Under the pieces are notes generated by a model. That model ran no database searches and was not told the origin of the DNA. It worked only from the letters and a program-made list of their open reading frames with translations. Below are positions 11,904 to 23,141 of a stretch of DNA of 64,000 bases, piece after piece. The DNA lies in contig JAGTJL010000010.1 of the NCBI GenBank assembly GCA_020746875.1, positions 1,860,001 to 1,924,000 on the forward strand, given 5' to 3'. Source of the DNA: Rhexocercosporidium sp. MPI-PUGE-AT-0058. Its lineage: Eukaryota; Ascomycota; Leotiomycetes; Helotiales. Position numbers and translations under genes: made by a program. Position 1 is the stretch's first letter, and each line of letters starts with the position of its first letter.

Positions 11904-11911
11904 GTTCCCTC
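11881..11911 (+). repeat. Right terminal inverted repeat and right target duplication of the hAT element
   Basis: The element ends at 11903 in ATTTATCACACTG, inverted relative to the left end with one difference in the first 13 bases. GTTCCCTC follows at 11904-11911, identical to 8360-8367. Confidence 0.9.
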
Positions 11912-11929
11912 TCCAAAAATCATAAGTCC

Positions 11930-14900
11930 ATGGAAATATACGGAAGTAGTTTGACTGACAGTCGACAACTTTGCCCAAACGGAAAACCTGGAAAATATAT
12001 ATTGATGAGTCAATTTTACCATGGTTAATCTTGATTCGTAGCATCGTCTTTGTATATGGTCTCAATGGCCACCCACGAAAGTCGCGGGGGAGTGAAAAAC
12101 CCGGGTTCTATTGGCCTTTGGAGGTCTCAAAGAAGATTCCAGATGCTCGTCTTATGACATTCGGGTATATTGCAGACTTTGCTACCGGGAACCACAATCA
12201 CATGGGCATCCGTCAACATGCAGAATCTTTATTGCTGAATCTGAATAATTTACGCCAGATGGCCTTGCGAGATCGACCATTGGTGTTTGTTTGTCACAGC
12301 CTCGGCGGATTGGTGACTAAAGAAGCGCTTATTTTAGATTCGCGAAAGGAGTTAGAGAGACAGGTGAGTCGCCTTCTCGGAGGACATTTATCTTCACTGT
12401 TTGTCTCGGTTCTCCCTGGACTGTGTGCTTTCCTGCTCATAATGCATGAAAGAGTTAGACTAATGCTGAGATCTTATACTTAGGTTCTGGAAGCAACAAA
12501 ACTCATTGTATTTCTTGGAACTCCACATCGCGGGAGCTATATGCTGGGTTCAAAGACGGTATATGTACTGGAGAAGCTTGCAAAAGTGGCCTTCCACAAA
12601 ATCCCGTCTAAGTTGAAACCTGCCTTAAAGGTACGATCCGACGAACTCTTCGAAAGAAACGAAGATTTCACGGTAGTCAAACGCGACATTCAGATTGTGA
12701 ACTTCTATGAACAGAAAGATATGAAGATTTTGGGTGAACTAGTCGTTGATAAAGACTCGGCTGTCCTGCACTATGAGAAAGTAGAGAATATTCCACTTTA
12801 CAGAGATCACCGCGAACTCATTCGCTTCGACAGCGGGGAAGATGATGCGTATCGGCAAATTTACCAAACAATCGGAAGAAAACTCTCCTCTATTCTGAAG
12901 CTAGAAGTTGACCAGACTACGCAAGAATTTAGGGTGGATTTGTCTCAGACATGCCTAGAAAGCTTTGGGTCTCCTGGATCGGAGAATCGCCTGACTGAAA
13001 TCCTTGAGCCCAGTGAGCATACATTCGAATGGCTATGGAAGCGTGAAACTATGTTCACTCATTGGCTTGCCCATGGTCAAGGCGCCTATTGGATCAGTGG
13101 GAAGCCGGGTTCGGGGAAATCAGTTCTCATGAAAGAGATTTCATCCGGGATCCAAAATCAATACATGAGGCCGGATTTGATTACAGTTCGTCACTTCTTC
13201 AACAGTCGTGGAACGCCCATGGAGCGATCGTTTGAGGGGTTTCTACGATCTATCTTGAAGCAAATTCTTCGGCAAGCACCTGCCCTGTTTGAATGTACGA
13301 TTGACCGCTTCCGAGAACAGTATCTCCAATCCTGCTGGAGTGGCGATGGGAAAGGCATCCAATGGACTTTACGTCGTTTGAAAGATACCTTAAACGACAT
13401 CATCACCAAGGGCTCTTGTCTCAATGCCATATAGGTCTTTGCAGACGCGCTTGATGGGTGTGAAGATATGTCTCTTGGGGCTTTGGCATATATTTCAAGC
13501 AACTCTGCGACCGTGGAAAGACCATCGACATGAAGATCTACTTCTCTACTCGATACATTCCCGATGGGTTGTTAAGTACTCGTGCCGAAAGCCATGGCTT
13601 CGTTCTTCAGGAAAAGAACTCAGACAACTTTGCCAGATTTGTTGATGATCGGTGGACCTCCACCGTACTGATGCATGAAGATGATGATAGCCTTTAGAAA
13701 ATTAAGAATGAGATCATTGCGAAGGCTGATGGTGTCTTCCTCTGGGTACGCACCACCTTGTCGTCTGATAGAATTACTGTAAAATCTAGACTGTGTGCTG
13801 ATTTATTCCCAGGTTAATATCGTACTCTCGAAGATGGAAGTTGGCATCGAAGATGGCAATTCTATCGCTGAGCTGCGAGAAAGCTTGAACTCAATCCTAG
13901 GTAAGTTGAGCGGGTATTCAGCAGCCTGTTGAATAGTACCAAGACAGAGTACTTTGTCTGAAATGAACACTATGTTGTCTCTGGTGCTCTGTGCTACCAG
14001 GCCGCTCACATTAACAGAGTTTCGATGTGCTATGGCCTTCAGTAGAGATCAAGGTCTTAAATCTCAGTCAACAATGCATTCTTCCCTATCTTTTATCCAA
14101 ACCGATGCCGGTATGATCAAGCGCATCCGCAGTCGTTGTGGGGCTCTGGTAGAGATCAAAAAATTCAACAATGGGACAGATCAACCTTTGATTGTCCAAT
14201 TTATCCAGTCAGTCAAAGATTATTTGTTGAGCCAAGAAATTGGAGGGGGTTCTCATATTCTCGACTCAGACAAGCTACAAGCTCATGGCCACGATCGGCT
14301 TGCTCGAGCATGTCTCCGATATTTAATCATGGATGAACTTCGAGCGCTACCGTCACGGTTAGAATTATTATATCATACCGATCGTGAAGAGAAACACCGT
14401 ATGTTCGCGGCGGAATGTCCCCTCCTGGACTACTCAGTTTGTTACTGGATTCACCATTGTCACGCGGCTGGGAGCTTCAGCTCATGTCCTTTTGAGGAGC
14501 TCGATCGGTTTTTTGAGAGCGAGGATACTTACTTTGACACCTGGTGGAATATTCGTAACTGGATAGGCTTGTCCCATGACTCGTCGACGTATGCATTGTT
14601 TGGAGATTCAAGTCTAAGCCCCGAGGCATTGTCTCACGCATTTGAATCAGATCAGACGCCTTTCCAACTTGCTGTAAATCATAGCTTGATAGGGTATCTG
14701 CGGAGACGAATCGAGCTGGGAGAGGATATCATGGCACCCGTGGAAAGATGGGGGTCCTATCCAATGCTCGCTGCATGGGGGGAAGCCGAGAGATTGTTCA
14801 AGGCTTAGTCAATAATGGCGCAGACTTAAATGCCCAGACTGTGTCTGCATGGACAGTGCTACATGCTGCTGCCTCTAACAAGTCGGAAAAGCCTTTGGAG

Positions 14901-15702
14901 TACTTGCTTGCTTCTGGTCTGGAACCAAATATTTCCGACGACAACATGACGACACCGCTACATCTTGCCGCAGCCAATGGCTCAGACGAGCACTTGGAAA
15001 TGTTGCTTTCGGCGGGAGCAGATGTATCAGCTCTAGACTCCGGTAACTGCCTCGCGCTGCATTACGCTACCTCAAACTGGAGGATCCTCAATCGCACAGA
15101 AGTCCTTGGCACTCTCGCGAAATTTGGCGTTGATGTTAACATCCCAGCATGCGATGGCTTATCCCCACTACATATCGCGGCAAGACACGGAAGTCCTTTG
15201 CTCGTTCAGTGGCTTTTGGACAGGGGCGCCAACCTTCAAGCCGTCGACCACGAAGGAAGAACGGTACTACATGCAGCAGCAGCAAACGACAAAGATATAC
15301 GTGGAGCGATCCTGAGAATCCTGCTTAATAAAGGCATAGATCCTAATGTTGTGGACGAGAGTGGCATGAGTCCTCTCCATAGTGTTTTCTTTTGGCAGAG
15401 TGGTCGATTTGAATTCAATCTTCAACAGGAAGAATTCGCTAAAGAACGAAGGCAGGAGAAATCGCATAGCACCAAAGAATAAAAGACCAAACTTCAGCTG
15501 CTGTTGGACCATGGAGCGTTCGTCAACTTGCAAGACAATCGAGGCAACACGGTACTTTATTGGGCTTCATCAAGCTCGAACGGACCCGGTATACGAGTGC
15601 TTCTTGACAGGGGTGCTAGAAAGGACTTGATGGATTCAGGGGGTTGCAAGCCAAGTGATGCGGCAAAAAGAGACGATATTCGATTGCTTCTCGAACCGAC
15701 AT
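11930..15702 (+). pseudogene. Broken hydrolase-NACHT-ankyrin (NLR-like) gene
   Basis: Domain order follows a known fungal NLR class. First comes a serine-esterase-like alpha/beta-hydrolase domain: IVFVYGLNGHP, then the nucleophile region FVCHSLGGLV, then after a 120-bp intron (12364-12483) FLGTPHRGS. Next is a NACHT domain with Walker A ISGKPGSGKSVLMKE near 13095 and Walker B VFADALDGCED near 13435. A helical region and ankyrin repeats follow at about 14790-15690, with motifs such as TPLHLAAANG and SPLHIAARHG. Lesions are a stop in the leader before IVFVYG, TAG at 13432 just before Walker B, a frameshift near 13530, TAG at 13695, a frameshift in the six-G run at 14777-14782 joining the last pre-ankyrin segment to repeat one, and TAA at 15480 inside the ankyrins. 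The two TAG and TAA codons fit loss of glutamine codons. The hAT insertion lies just upstream. Confidence 0.88.
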
Positions 15703-15854
15703 GAAGGTCGTCGACTTCAAAATGACCGGCGTACGCCAGAAAACGGATATGCGATCAACTTGAAGACGCCGAGAGCCAAATGTAAGGAAGAAATTCCACA
15801 AATCGTGGAAGGAGCGCTCACAGTCGTCAACAGTCGGACCACGGTATCAAACGT

Positions 15855-16372
15855 CGGTCTATTGGAACAGTATCAAGCGGGGAGGATTTGGCTTTTTCTC
15901 CCAGGTTGGTAAGCGAAGATGATACCAGATGCGGTGGATATCAACAGACCAACAGTGCAAAGCATCGCCGTAAGGGCCGATATAAACAAGGATGAAAAGT
16001 TGATCGGTCTGCTCATGGAGCTCTGAGAAGAACAAACTGGATTGAACACTCATTCCCATGCTCCTTATGACCAAGTACTGGAGAAGCTGAATGACAATAG
16101 CAAAAACGATGGGATTGTAATGAAGGATGCCATTTGTAGACAGATCTTCAACTGGCTTCCCGGAGGCATGGCGACAGAGCATAAAGCCTCCAGGCATCAT
16201 AGATACTGAGCCAACTGACGTATGGTTGTTGTGGAATTGTAAGATGGTGGATGAAGATATTTTGCAAGTCCATTTTTTGGGGGATGACGCTCAATTGGGT
16301 GAAAAAGAAGCGGAGTCATTGCTGGACGAGTTGATTGAGACGACGAAGCAAATAGGGCGGCGGGGAAATTAG
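15855..16372 (+). pseudogene. Relic of an NRPS condensation domain
   Basis: A decayed C-terminal half of a nonribosomal-peptide-synthetase condensation domain is readable in pieces. The order is SSGEDLAFS, then a frame change, then IPDAVDINRPTVQSIAVRAD, matching the family's VVFG..GR and GPT....PVR motifs. Next come LLMEL-stop-EEQTGLNTHSHAPYDQV (the QE..... H.H segment) and FNWLPGG. After another frame change the last piece is EPTDVWLLWNCKMVDEDILQ with the acidic tail LLDELIETTKQIG. The in-frame TGA lies near 16024. No adenylation or carrier domain is visible nearby, so this is an isolated fragment. Assignment rests on motif order, not on a search. Confidence 0.6.
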
Positions 16373-16835
16373 GACAAGAGAAGAGGAGATCTCGCATAGA
16401 TAGCTACACTACTCTTCGCATGAGATTTGCTCAAAAAGGCTTTTGGTGACCAAGATGAGAAACTGCTGAGAATACTTCGGGGAGTTCAGATAAGCTCCTC
16501 ATGGAGCGGATTAACAATCAAGCGGACACACACGTGCTAAGATAAGAGGAGTGGAAATTGCGAATCTATTTTAATCTTTCACAATTTCCATCCCTCTAAT
16601 AGTCCTTGCTCCTAATTCACATCTTCTTATTTACAAGATGGATTTGTCCTGACTAATAGTCTAGCCTCACGCAATTTGAGTGCTGTGAACGTGGACAAGT
16701 GATTGAAGTCTGAAGCGGTGAGTTGAATCACCTCACCCCCTGAACATCCTCCTGACGTATCTTTCGAATAATGCTAATTATTTCAAGAGCAACCAATTGG
16801 AGTTTATTGCTTTGGCATCACGTCTTGCATACACC
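16373..16835. other. Intergenic, promoter side of the LRR-kinase
   Basis: No gene is visible. The stretch includes a pyrimidine-rich, AT-moderate leader (16560-16790) upstream of the LRR-kinase ATG. Confidence 0.5.
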
Positions 16836-18170
16836 ATGGCGATTATTCAAACCCTTGAAGGTCTCAAAGCCGGACAATACAAAGGCACCAAACGCCTGAA
16901 ATTGTCCTGCAATCTTGAGACCTTCCCGCGAGAAATCCTCTCTCTCTTCAACACCCTCGAAATCCTGGACCTATCCAACAACCCCCTCTCCAGCCTCCCA
17001 AAAGACATCTCCCGTCTCCACAAACTCAAAATTGCCTTCTTCTCGGACTGCACGTTCGCCGTTTTCCCAAAAGAACTCGCGCAATGCCGCTCCCTCGAGA
17101 TGATAGCTTTCAAAGGAAATCACATGATCACAGTTCCTGAGGGCGCATTTCCCCGTAAGCTCCGCTGGTTGATTCTCACGAATAATAAGATTGCGGAATT
17201 GCCGAAAAGTATCGGACAGTGTCATCGGCTGCAAAAATGCATGTTAGCGGGCAATCAACTCACTTCCCTCCCCACTGAGATGGCCACATGTCGCAAGCTA
17301 GGGCTTCTTCGTCTTTCGGCGAACAAGTTGACGGAGCTTCCACGATGGCTGTTCGAGATGCCAGAACTCTCATTCCTCTCGTTTGCGGGGAACCCTTGCG
17401 CCCCGACTTCAGAGAATAATCCCATTTTAGACGACATAAGCTGGTCGGAACTCTCGGTGTCCGATCTTCTCGGCGAAGGCGCATCAGGTGTCATCTCAAA
17501 AGGTGTATGGATGACCTCCACCGAAGTGAAATCCGTCGCTATTAAGCTTTTCAAAGGGGAGGTCACAAGCGACGGTTCGCCGGCTGATGAGATGAACGCA
17601 TGCATCGTAGCTGGCCAGCACCCAAACCTTATTGACCCCATCGGCAAGATCCACGGACATCCCGACAAGCGTGGTTTGGTGCTGGAACTAATTCCTCCGC
17701 ATTACACGAATTTGGGTCTCCCACCCACGCTGGATACCTGCACGCGAGATTCCTACCATTCCGAAACAGTTTTCTCAGTCGAGAAGTGCAAGAGTATCCT
17801 CCTTGGCATCGCAGCCGCAGCGACACATCTCCATGAGCGAGGAATCGCCCATGGTGACTTGTACGCGCACAACATCCTCATCGATAAGAGTGGACATGCT
17901 CTCCTAGGTGATTTCGGCGCCGCCACTATCTACAGCAAGGAGAATGCGCAGGCTGAGATGCTGGAACGCATGGAGGTTTTTGCATTCGGTCACTTGATTG
18001 AAGATTTGCTTGGGTTAGTGGAGAGGCGAGTGGACGAGGAAGGTGGTCTTGGTGAGAAGGATGCGTTTGTTATTGAGAGTCTGAATATACTGCATTGGAA
18101 ATGCACGGCGCCTGTTGTTATGGAGAGACCTTGTTTTGCGGATGTTTTGGAGGAGTTGGAGGGGCTTTAG
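16836..18170 (+). CDS. LRR-protein kinase, bacterial-like architecture
   Basis: This is an intact intronless gene of 444 codons from the ATG at 16836 (context ACCATGG). An in-frame ATG at 16797 adds 13 residues and is less likely, because the predicted start MAIIQTLEGL matches the family. Residues about 15-200 are leucine-rich repeats of the LPxxI..L type, for example LEILDLSNNPLSSLPKDIS and LRWLILTNNKIAELPKSIG. Residues about 215-444 form a compact kinase domain with a GEGASG glycine loop, VAIKLF lysine, HGDLYAHNIL catalytic loop and DFGAA metal-binding motif. The catalytic loop has HGD instead of HRD. The tail (MERMEVFAFGHLIEDLLG) fits the short bacterial form. Small LRR-kinase proteins with this HGDLYAHN loop are, from memory, common in proteobacteria, so transfer is plausible. 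The substrate is unknown. Confidence 0.85.
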   Translation: MAIIQTLEGLKAGQYKGTKRLKLSCNLETFPREILSLFNTLEILDLSNNPLSSLPKDISRLHKLKIAFFSDCTFAVFPKELAQCRSLEMIAFKGNHMITVPEGAFPRKLRWLILTNNKIAELPKSIGQCHRLQKCMLAGNQLTSLPTEMATCRKLGLLRLSANKLTELPRWLFEMPELSFLSFAGNPCAPTSENNPILDDISWSELSVSDLLGEGASGVISKGVWMTSTEVKSVAIKLFKGEVTSDGSPADEMNACIVAGQHPNLIDPIGKIHGHPDKRGLVLELIPPHYTNLGLPPTLDTCTRDSYHSETVFSVEKCKSILLGIAAAATHLHERGIAHGDLYAHNILIDKSGHALLGDFGAATIYSKENAQAEMLERMEVFAFGHLIEDLLGLVERRVDEEGGLGEKDAFVIESLNILHWKCTAPVVMERPCFADVLEELEGL

Positions 18171-18198
18171 ATTTGCTTTCCTGGTGCGCCTCGTAGAT

Positions 18199-18200
<2 letters not shown>

Positions 18201-18229
<29 letters not shown>

Positions 18230-18230
18230 A
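18201..18230 (+). repeat. Tetranucleotide microsatellite (AGAC)n
   Basis: About six tandem GACA/AGAC units lie 30 bp after the kinase stop, in its probable 3' UTR. Confidence 0.9.
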
Positions 18231-18376
18231 GAGTTTTCATTCTTAGATTCTAGACAGATGGGACATTCCAATAGACAGATCTTTATTTCTCTTTGCTCGT
18301 TCAAGGCCATTTTAGGTAGCTTGCCCTTGCTGTTGTTCTGTGTTCCTCCCTGTCCCCCTACTTCCACTACCCTCCG

Positions 18377-20229
18377 TTAAGTCAACATCACACTCTGTGG
18401 GTTCGAGAATACCAATGTCGGATCATACGCCTTCTTCACCTTCGTCAACGCATCATAATGCTTGAGCCAATAGAAGTTATGTGCCTCAGTCGTGCTCAGT
18501 GACGGGTCGGCATAGTTCATGTACATTCCAAAGGTAGTCGAGCTCACTACAGTCATGTGTCAACACAACTCGCTTATCGTCGCCTATAGGCCAGTCACGC
18601 ATGCCATGAATGCCCATCATGAGCATTTATCTTCGAGGAAGATAGAGTCACAGGGAGAGAAGAACTTACTAGCACTGGTAATCGAAGAAACCCAACCGTT
18701 CAACATCGAAAAGCCGTTCGAAGGGTACGAGCCACTGTAAACACGGTCGTAGAATTCGTATTTCAGCAGCGCGTTGCGGTGGGCGTAGGCTGTGGCGCTG
18801 TCTGCAACCTTTGAGATGGCACTGGTTGGACCCCCGTGAAGATCAATTATGAGGAACCAAGCCTGATGGTCTTAGCTTTTATCTTGTTGAGAGCAGACAG
18901 AACGAGGTTGAGAAGTAGGCAGAGAGATGGGAAGAAAAATACAGGAGACACACTCTTGAGTTTGATTTGACGTTGGCATTCCAGTATGCCCAAAATGCCG
19001 ACAGTGCTGCATCTGTGAGGTTGACTGTCATGAGACTCTTGGAGAACTATAGAATTTATCAGAGCCGTTCTTGTATCGTTGTCTTATCAGAGCCACTCAC
19101 AAATGTTTCATGCTAAATCAAATCGCATCACATCAGTAAACCAATCATCACTTTTCACAGCCAGGATATTAACTTACGACATCATAATCCAACGGCGTAC
19201 TCAGGCTTGCGTATGCGTAATTTGTCAACGTATCAAGCCACCCCATCGTTGAAATCTGTCCATTCACACCCGCAAACGGTGCTTGGGCCAACAACGGAGC
19301 AATAGCCTTCTTGAAGTTGTCCTGACTGCCATAATACACGCCCAACAACGCAAAACTGTTGGCATTGATCAGCATACGCATGTTCATCTCAGCCGGCATA
19401 GTCGTGTTAGCATAATTTTGCAGTGCTTTGTGCATGGCAGCCGCTTGTGCTTGGTTGAAGTTGTAGTTGTACGAGAATACCGTGTTACTGGATGGTGCCG
19501 GAAAGGTCTGGAATTTATATTGGGTTATTATGCCGAATGAGGCACCGGCACCACGGATGGCCCAGAAGAGGTCGGAGTTCTTCGTTGTAGAGGCGGTTAC
19601 AACTGTCGAGTTTGCCAGGACGACGGTCGCTTCGACGAGGTTGTCGAGGGCGAGACCATAGGTATGGGACGCGTAGCCATAACCCCCACCACCTACATGT
19701 CCACCGATACCAACACTGGAATTCATTAGTATGGGTTTGCATAAGATGTGGGGTGGAAATACCCCGGGCAAGTTCCGTGGCTGAACATTCTCTGTCCTTG
19801 GTTGAACAATGCAATAGCTACATTTCCAAGCCTAGATCCGGTCCCAATAGATGCAATCTGGGTGGTGCTGTCAACGCTGACGCTGGTGAACAATTTCATG
19901 TCCACGACCAAATGGCCGTTCTCTCCACCGATACCATGAGAGGCATAACTGTGGCCGCCACCTTTCGCTGTGACAGCAAGTTTATACTGGGCTCCACAAG
20001 CAACTGCAGCTTGGACTTGAGCTACAGTCGACGGAGTCGCAACAGCTACAGGTGTAAATGGAAGTCGCAGATTGAATGGCTTGATAGCCTGCGTAAAATT
20101 TGCAGATCCAGCAACGGAACGTGGTACGCCTGCGGTACTCAGACAGTCAACCACTGTTGCTCGTCTTTGCACGTGAGCTTGCACTCCTGTGGCTGTTAGC
20201 AATGACAATAAAAACACCGAGATAATCAT
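18377..20229 (-). CDS. Secreted berberine-bridge-type FAD-linked oxidase
   Basis: Six exons give an uninterrupted 490-residue frame: 20229-19763, 19715-19178, 19112-19101, 19046-18954, 18862-18670 and 18546-18377, with phases that add up exactly. A signal peptide (MIISVFLLSLLTATGVQA) leads. The FAD domain carries GGGHSYASHG, whose histidine normally binds the flavin. HGTCPGVGIGGH supplies the second, cysteine link, split by the first intron, so the enzyme is probably bicovalently flavinylated. The substrate half has KNSDLFWAIRGAGASFGI, and the end has YWLKHYDALTKVKKAYDPT, the BBE C-terminal motif. Such enzymes oxidise alcohols, sugars or secondary metabolites with O2. Exon 3 is a 12-bp microexon encoding HETF. 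Substrate cannot be inferred. It diverges from the lactonase-like gene across 1 kb. Confidence 0.9.
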
Positions 20230-21244
20230 GTTGGCGGGTTGAATGCAAGCAAGTGGATTCTTGAAACCTGGACTTTCTTGGAATCTTTTCTGGGGAAAGA
20301 TGTCCCTTGAATAAGAGAGGGGAAATACGCTCTCACATATTCCATAGTGCTGTGCTCAAGTTCGTCCATATATTAGGCAGGATGAGCAATATAACATGCG
20401 CAAAGTCAATAACGACGAACAAAAGTCTACCTTCGTCTGATAAAAGCTGACACGGAAGGAAGATTGAAGAACAGATGATAGCTTACATCGTCCCGCACTG
20501 CCAGCGACAGGTCAGGCGCCACTATTCCGAGCGGAACTCTGTGCCTAAAATTTCCTTAAACCTTCTGATGTAACATGAATAATATCAGGGAGGTTACGGT
20601 CCGAGGTAGAAGATGGCTAAAGAGACGGCGACGAATAAAGTCTGCCAACATACAGCAATACCAAGGCGATTCAATCAGATCGTTGTACGACATACAAAGC
20701 TTCTGACTCCGCTGCGCAAATTCGCTCATCTGAATAAGCTTTCGAAAGGGGGGGTTACAGTGGAATCACGATCGCTGGGCTTAGGCGTCGGGTAATATTT
20801 CCCCAGGATTTACCCTAACCTGCCTGTTGTTGCAGTACCTCCGCATCGCCTAATGCCTGTGTGGCTAAACCGGCAGAGCCATGCCGAATGCTACCTATGC
20901 ACTTACGAAAATAAGTTCTTAAGATCATGCGTATGATGTTGTCCACGTGCATCTATCTCGGGATCGTGAAACAGCAGCCCTTGGGAAGTGATAAACTCGA
21001 AACGTAAACATAGCGCCAAGACCTTCCTTTTGAGCCTACAATTCCACCTCCGCAGACGGATCTTGGAGCAATTTATCCCCGCTTCTGGGATAGATTATCC
21101 CAAGCGGAGAAATTTGAATCATGCGGGAAATTGCAGATTTCACGTAGATTTTATTTCAGGATGATATATAACAGTGTATCTGTAATACAAATATGATCAG
21201 GAGTCTGACCAGCACTTTCCTGAACAATTCATTCTCTCGTGAAT
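20230..21244. other. Shared upstream region of the FAD oxidase and lactonase-like genes
   Basis: The two flanking genes are divergent, so this 1-kb region holds both promoters. No coding sequence is recognisable; a 60-codon frame at 20613 is judged spurious. A possible TATA-like ATATATAACA lies near 21163-21172, about 75 bp before the lactonase ATG. Confidence 0.5.
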
Positions 21245-22445
21245 ATGGCGCCATCTCTGTTCCTGCTTGGAATTCTGCCAGCCTTGCTGGATGTTACTGC
21301 TGGTGCCAACATTTTTGCTGCACATTACAGTGGCACGATAAACAGCCTGTCCTTGACTTCAACGAGCAATGGCGCATACTCACTGGCATTGAACAGTTCT
21401 TTGTCCATTGGTGGACAGCCGAGTTGGATGACATGGGATTCCTCAAGCAGGACGTTATACATGCCTGATGAGACTGGCTTCGGGAGCGCATCGAGTTTCG
21501 CTGTCTCTGCTGCAACCAATGGACGGTTCACCCTGCTCGGAAAGGCAACTGGGGTACCACTTGGAGGAGTTGCAAATGTCGTGTATGGCTCAGGATATAT
21601 TGCAACAGCGCATTAGTAAGCACATATTCATAAGTCGGCTGTACTTACTGACTGGATTGTCCGACAGTCAAACCTCCACGATCTCCACGTTGAAACTGCC
21701 CCTATCTTCATCGTCGAAGACGCTTCAGACGCTGAAGTACACCATGAATGGAAAGGGACCTATTCCATCTAGACAAGACGCACCACATCCGCATCATGTC
21801 TTTCCAGATCCAACAGGCGCTTTTCTTCTGGCTCCAGATCTTGGCGCAGACCTGATCCGCATATACAAGATCGACAGTGCATCAGGAAAACTCACTGATT
21901 GCCCAAGCTATGTCGAACCGGGAGGAACTGGTCCTCGACACGGCGTCTTCTGGGGGAAAGATGTCTTGTATGTGGGCAATGAGCTTGCAAACACAGTGCA
22001 TGCATTTTCCGTCTCGTATCCTTCGTCTGGATGCCTTACTTTGACCAGGACTCAATCCTTGACAAGTCTGCCTGGCAACAAGACCGCACCAACAGGGACC
22101 AAGATTGGAGAGGTCCACGTGAAGGATAATTTTCTGTATGTATCCAACCGAAGGGACTTGTCTTTCGCACCAAATGACTCGATTGCTACATTTTCATTGA
22201 GCAGCACTGGGGCCATGACCTTCGTGGACATCATCTCATCTGGAGGCACTTATCCTCGCACCTTTTCGATCAATAAGGCGGGGAATTTGATGGCGATTGG
22301 AGACCAGACGACTGCGAATGTTGTAGTGGTGAAGAGGGATCCTTCAACGGGGAAACTCGGCCCACAGCTTGCCAGTTTGAGGGTCGGTGTGACAGGGAAC
22401 GCCGAAAACGATGATGGCTTGAGCAGTGTCTTATGGGACGAGTAG
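21245..22445 (+). CDS. Secreted lactonase-family seven-bladed propeller protein
   Basis: Two exons (21245-21615 and 21668-22445) with a 52-bp intron starting GTAAGC give 382 residues. The N-terminus MAPSLFLLGILPALLDVTAG is a signal peptide. The body matches the lactonase/6-phosphogluconolactonase-like propeller family (also called muconate cycloisomerase-like): QPSWMTWDSSSRTLY at the start, the signature PHPHHVFPDPTGAFLLAPDLG, GPRHGVFWGKDVLYVGNEL, and GTYPRTFSINKAGNLMAIGD near the end. Family members hydrolyse or form lactones; many fungal secreted copies have no known substrate. It ends normally (NDDGLSSVLWDE, the expected C-terminus). The exon junction restores a tyrosine codon in phase. 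Confidence 0.88.
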
Positions 22446-23141
22446 CTGATGATAAATAAACGAAACTTTTTGAGAGGTCGTAGTATCCAACTATTACCTC
22501 AGCAATACTTTTGTAACTGGTGAAGACCCGTCCCAGAGCATCTGAGCGTGAGTTTTCGCGCAACATGCATCGCAGTTGAGCTTCTACTACCCCCACTACC
22601 CCCCCCCCCCAAAAAGAAACGTTTGAATGTTAAAATCGATAAAAATTGGAGCTAGTAAGGGCGTTAGGCCAATAAATCGGACTGGCAGCGACCCTGTTGA
22701 CTTTGATCTAAAGAAAAGTTGACTCAGACTTCAAAGTTCCTAAAATATATATGTACGAGTAGCAGCCCAGATGTTATTCTGATGGAAGGCACCGCACCTG
22801 ATGGGGTGGCCAATAGCATACTTGCGTGATTCGACCGGCGCTAATGTCAAACCCCAATCAGCATCCCCCAAAGCATCCAAACATCATCCAACGCTCAACC
22901 ATGCTCAACCACACAATGCTAACGAGTCCGGCAGATTCAATTGGGCCTTTCAATCTCGGCTAAGTTCTATTGTTCACCACGAGTAGCACGGGAAATATTC
23001 GCTGAAGGTATGTAGATGTATCAACTCCCTACCTCCTTGACACGCTCCAACAGTCCAGCCGCACCCTGCGCAAATCAACAAGGCAGACCTCAACACTAGG
23101 CTTGCGACCCAGGGGAATCGACATAAGGATATGCAGGCAAT
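22446..23141. other. Intergenic
   Basis: No gene is visible. A C-run followed by an A-run lies at about 22601-22617 (polymorphic homopolymers). CCAAT/CATCC-like short repeats near 22856-22920 have no clear meaning. Confidence 0.5.
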
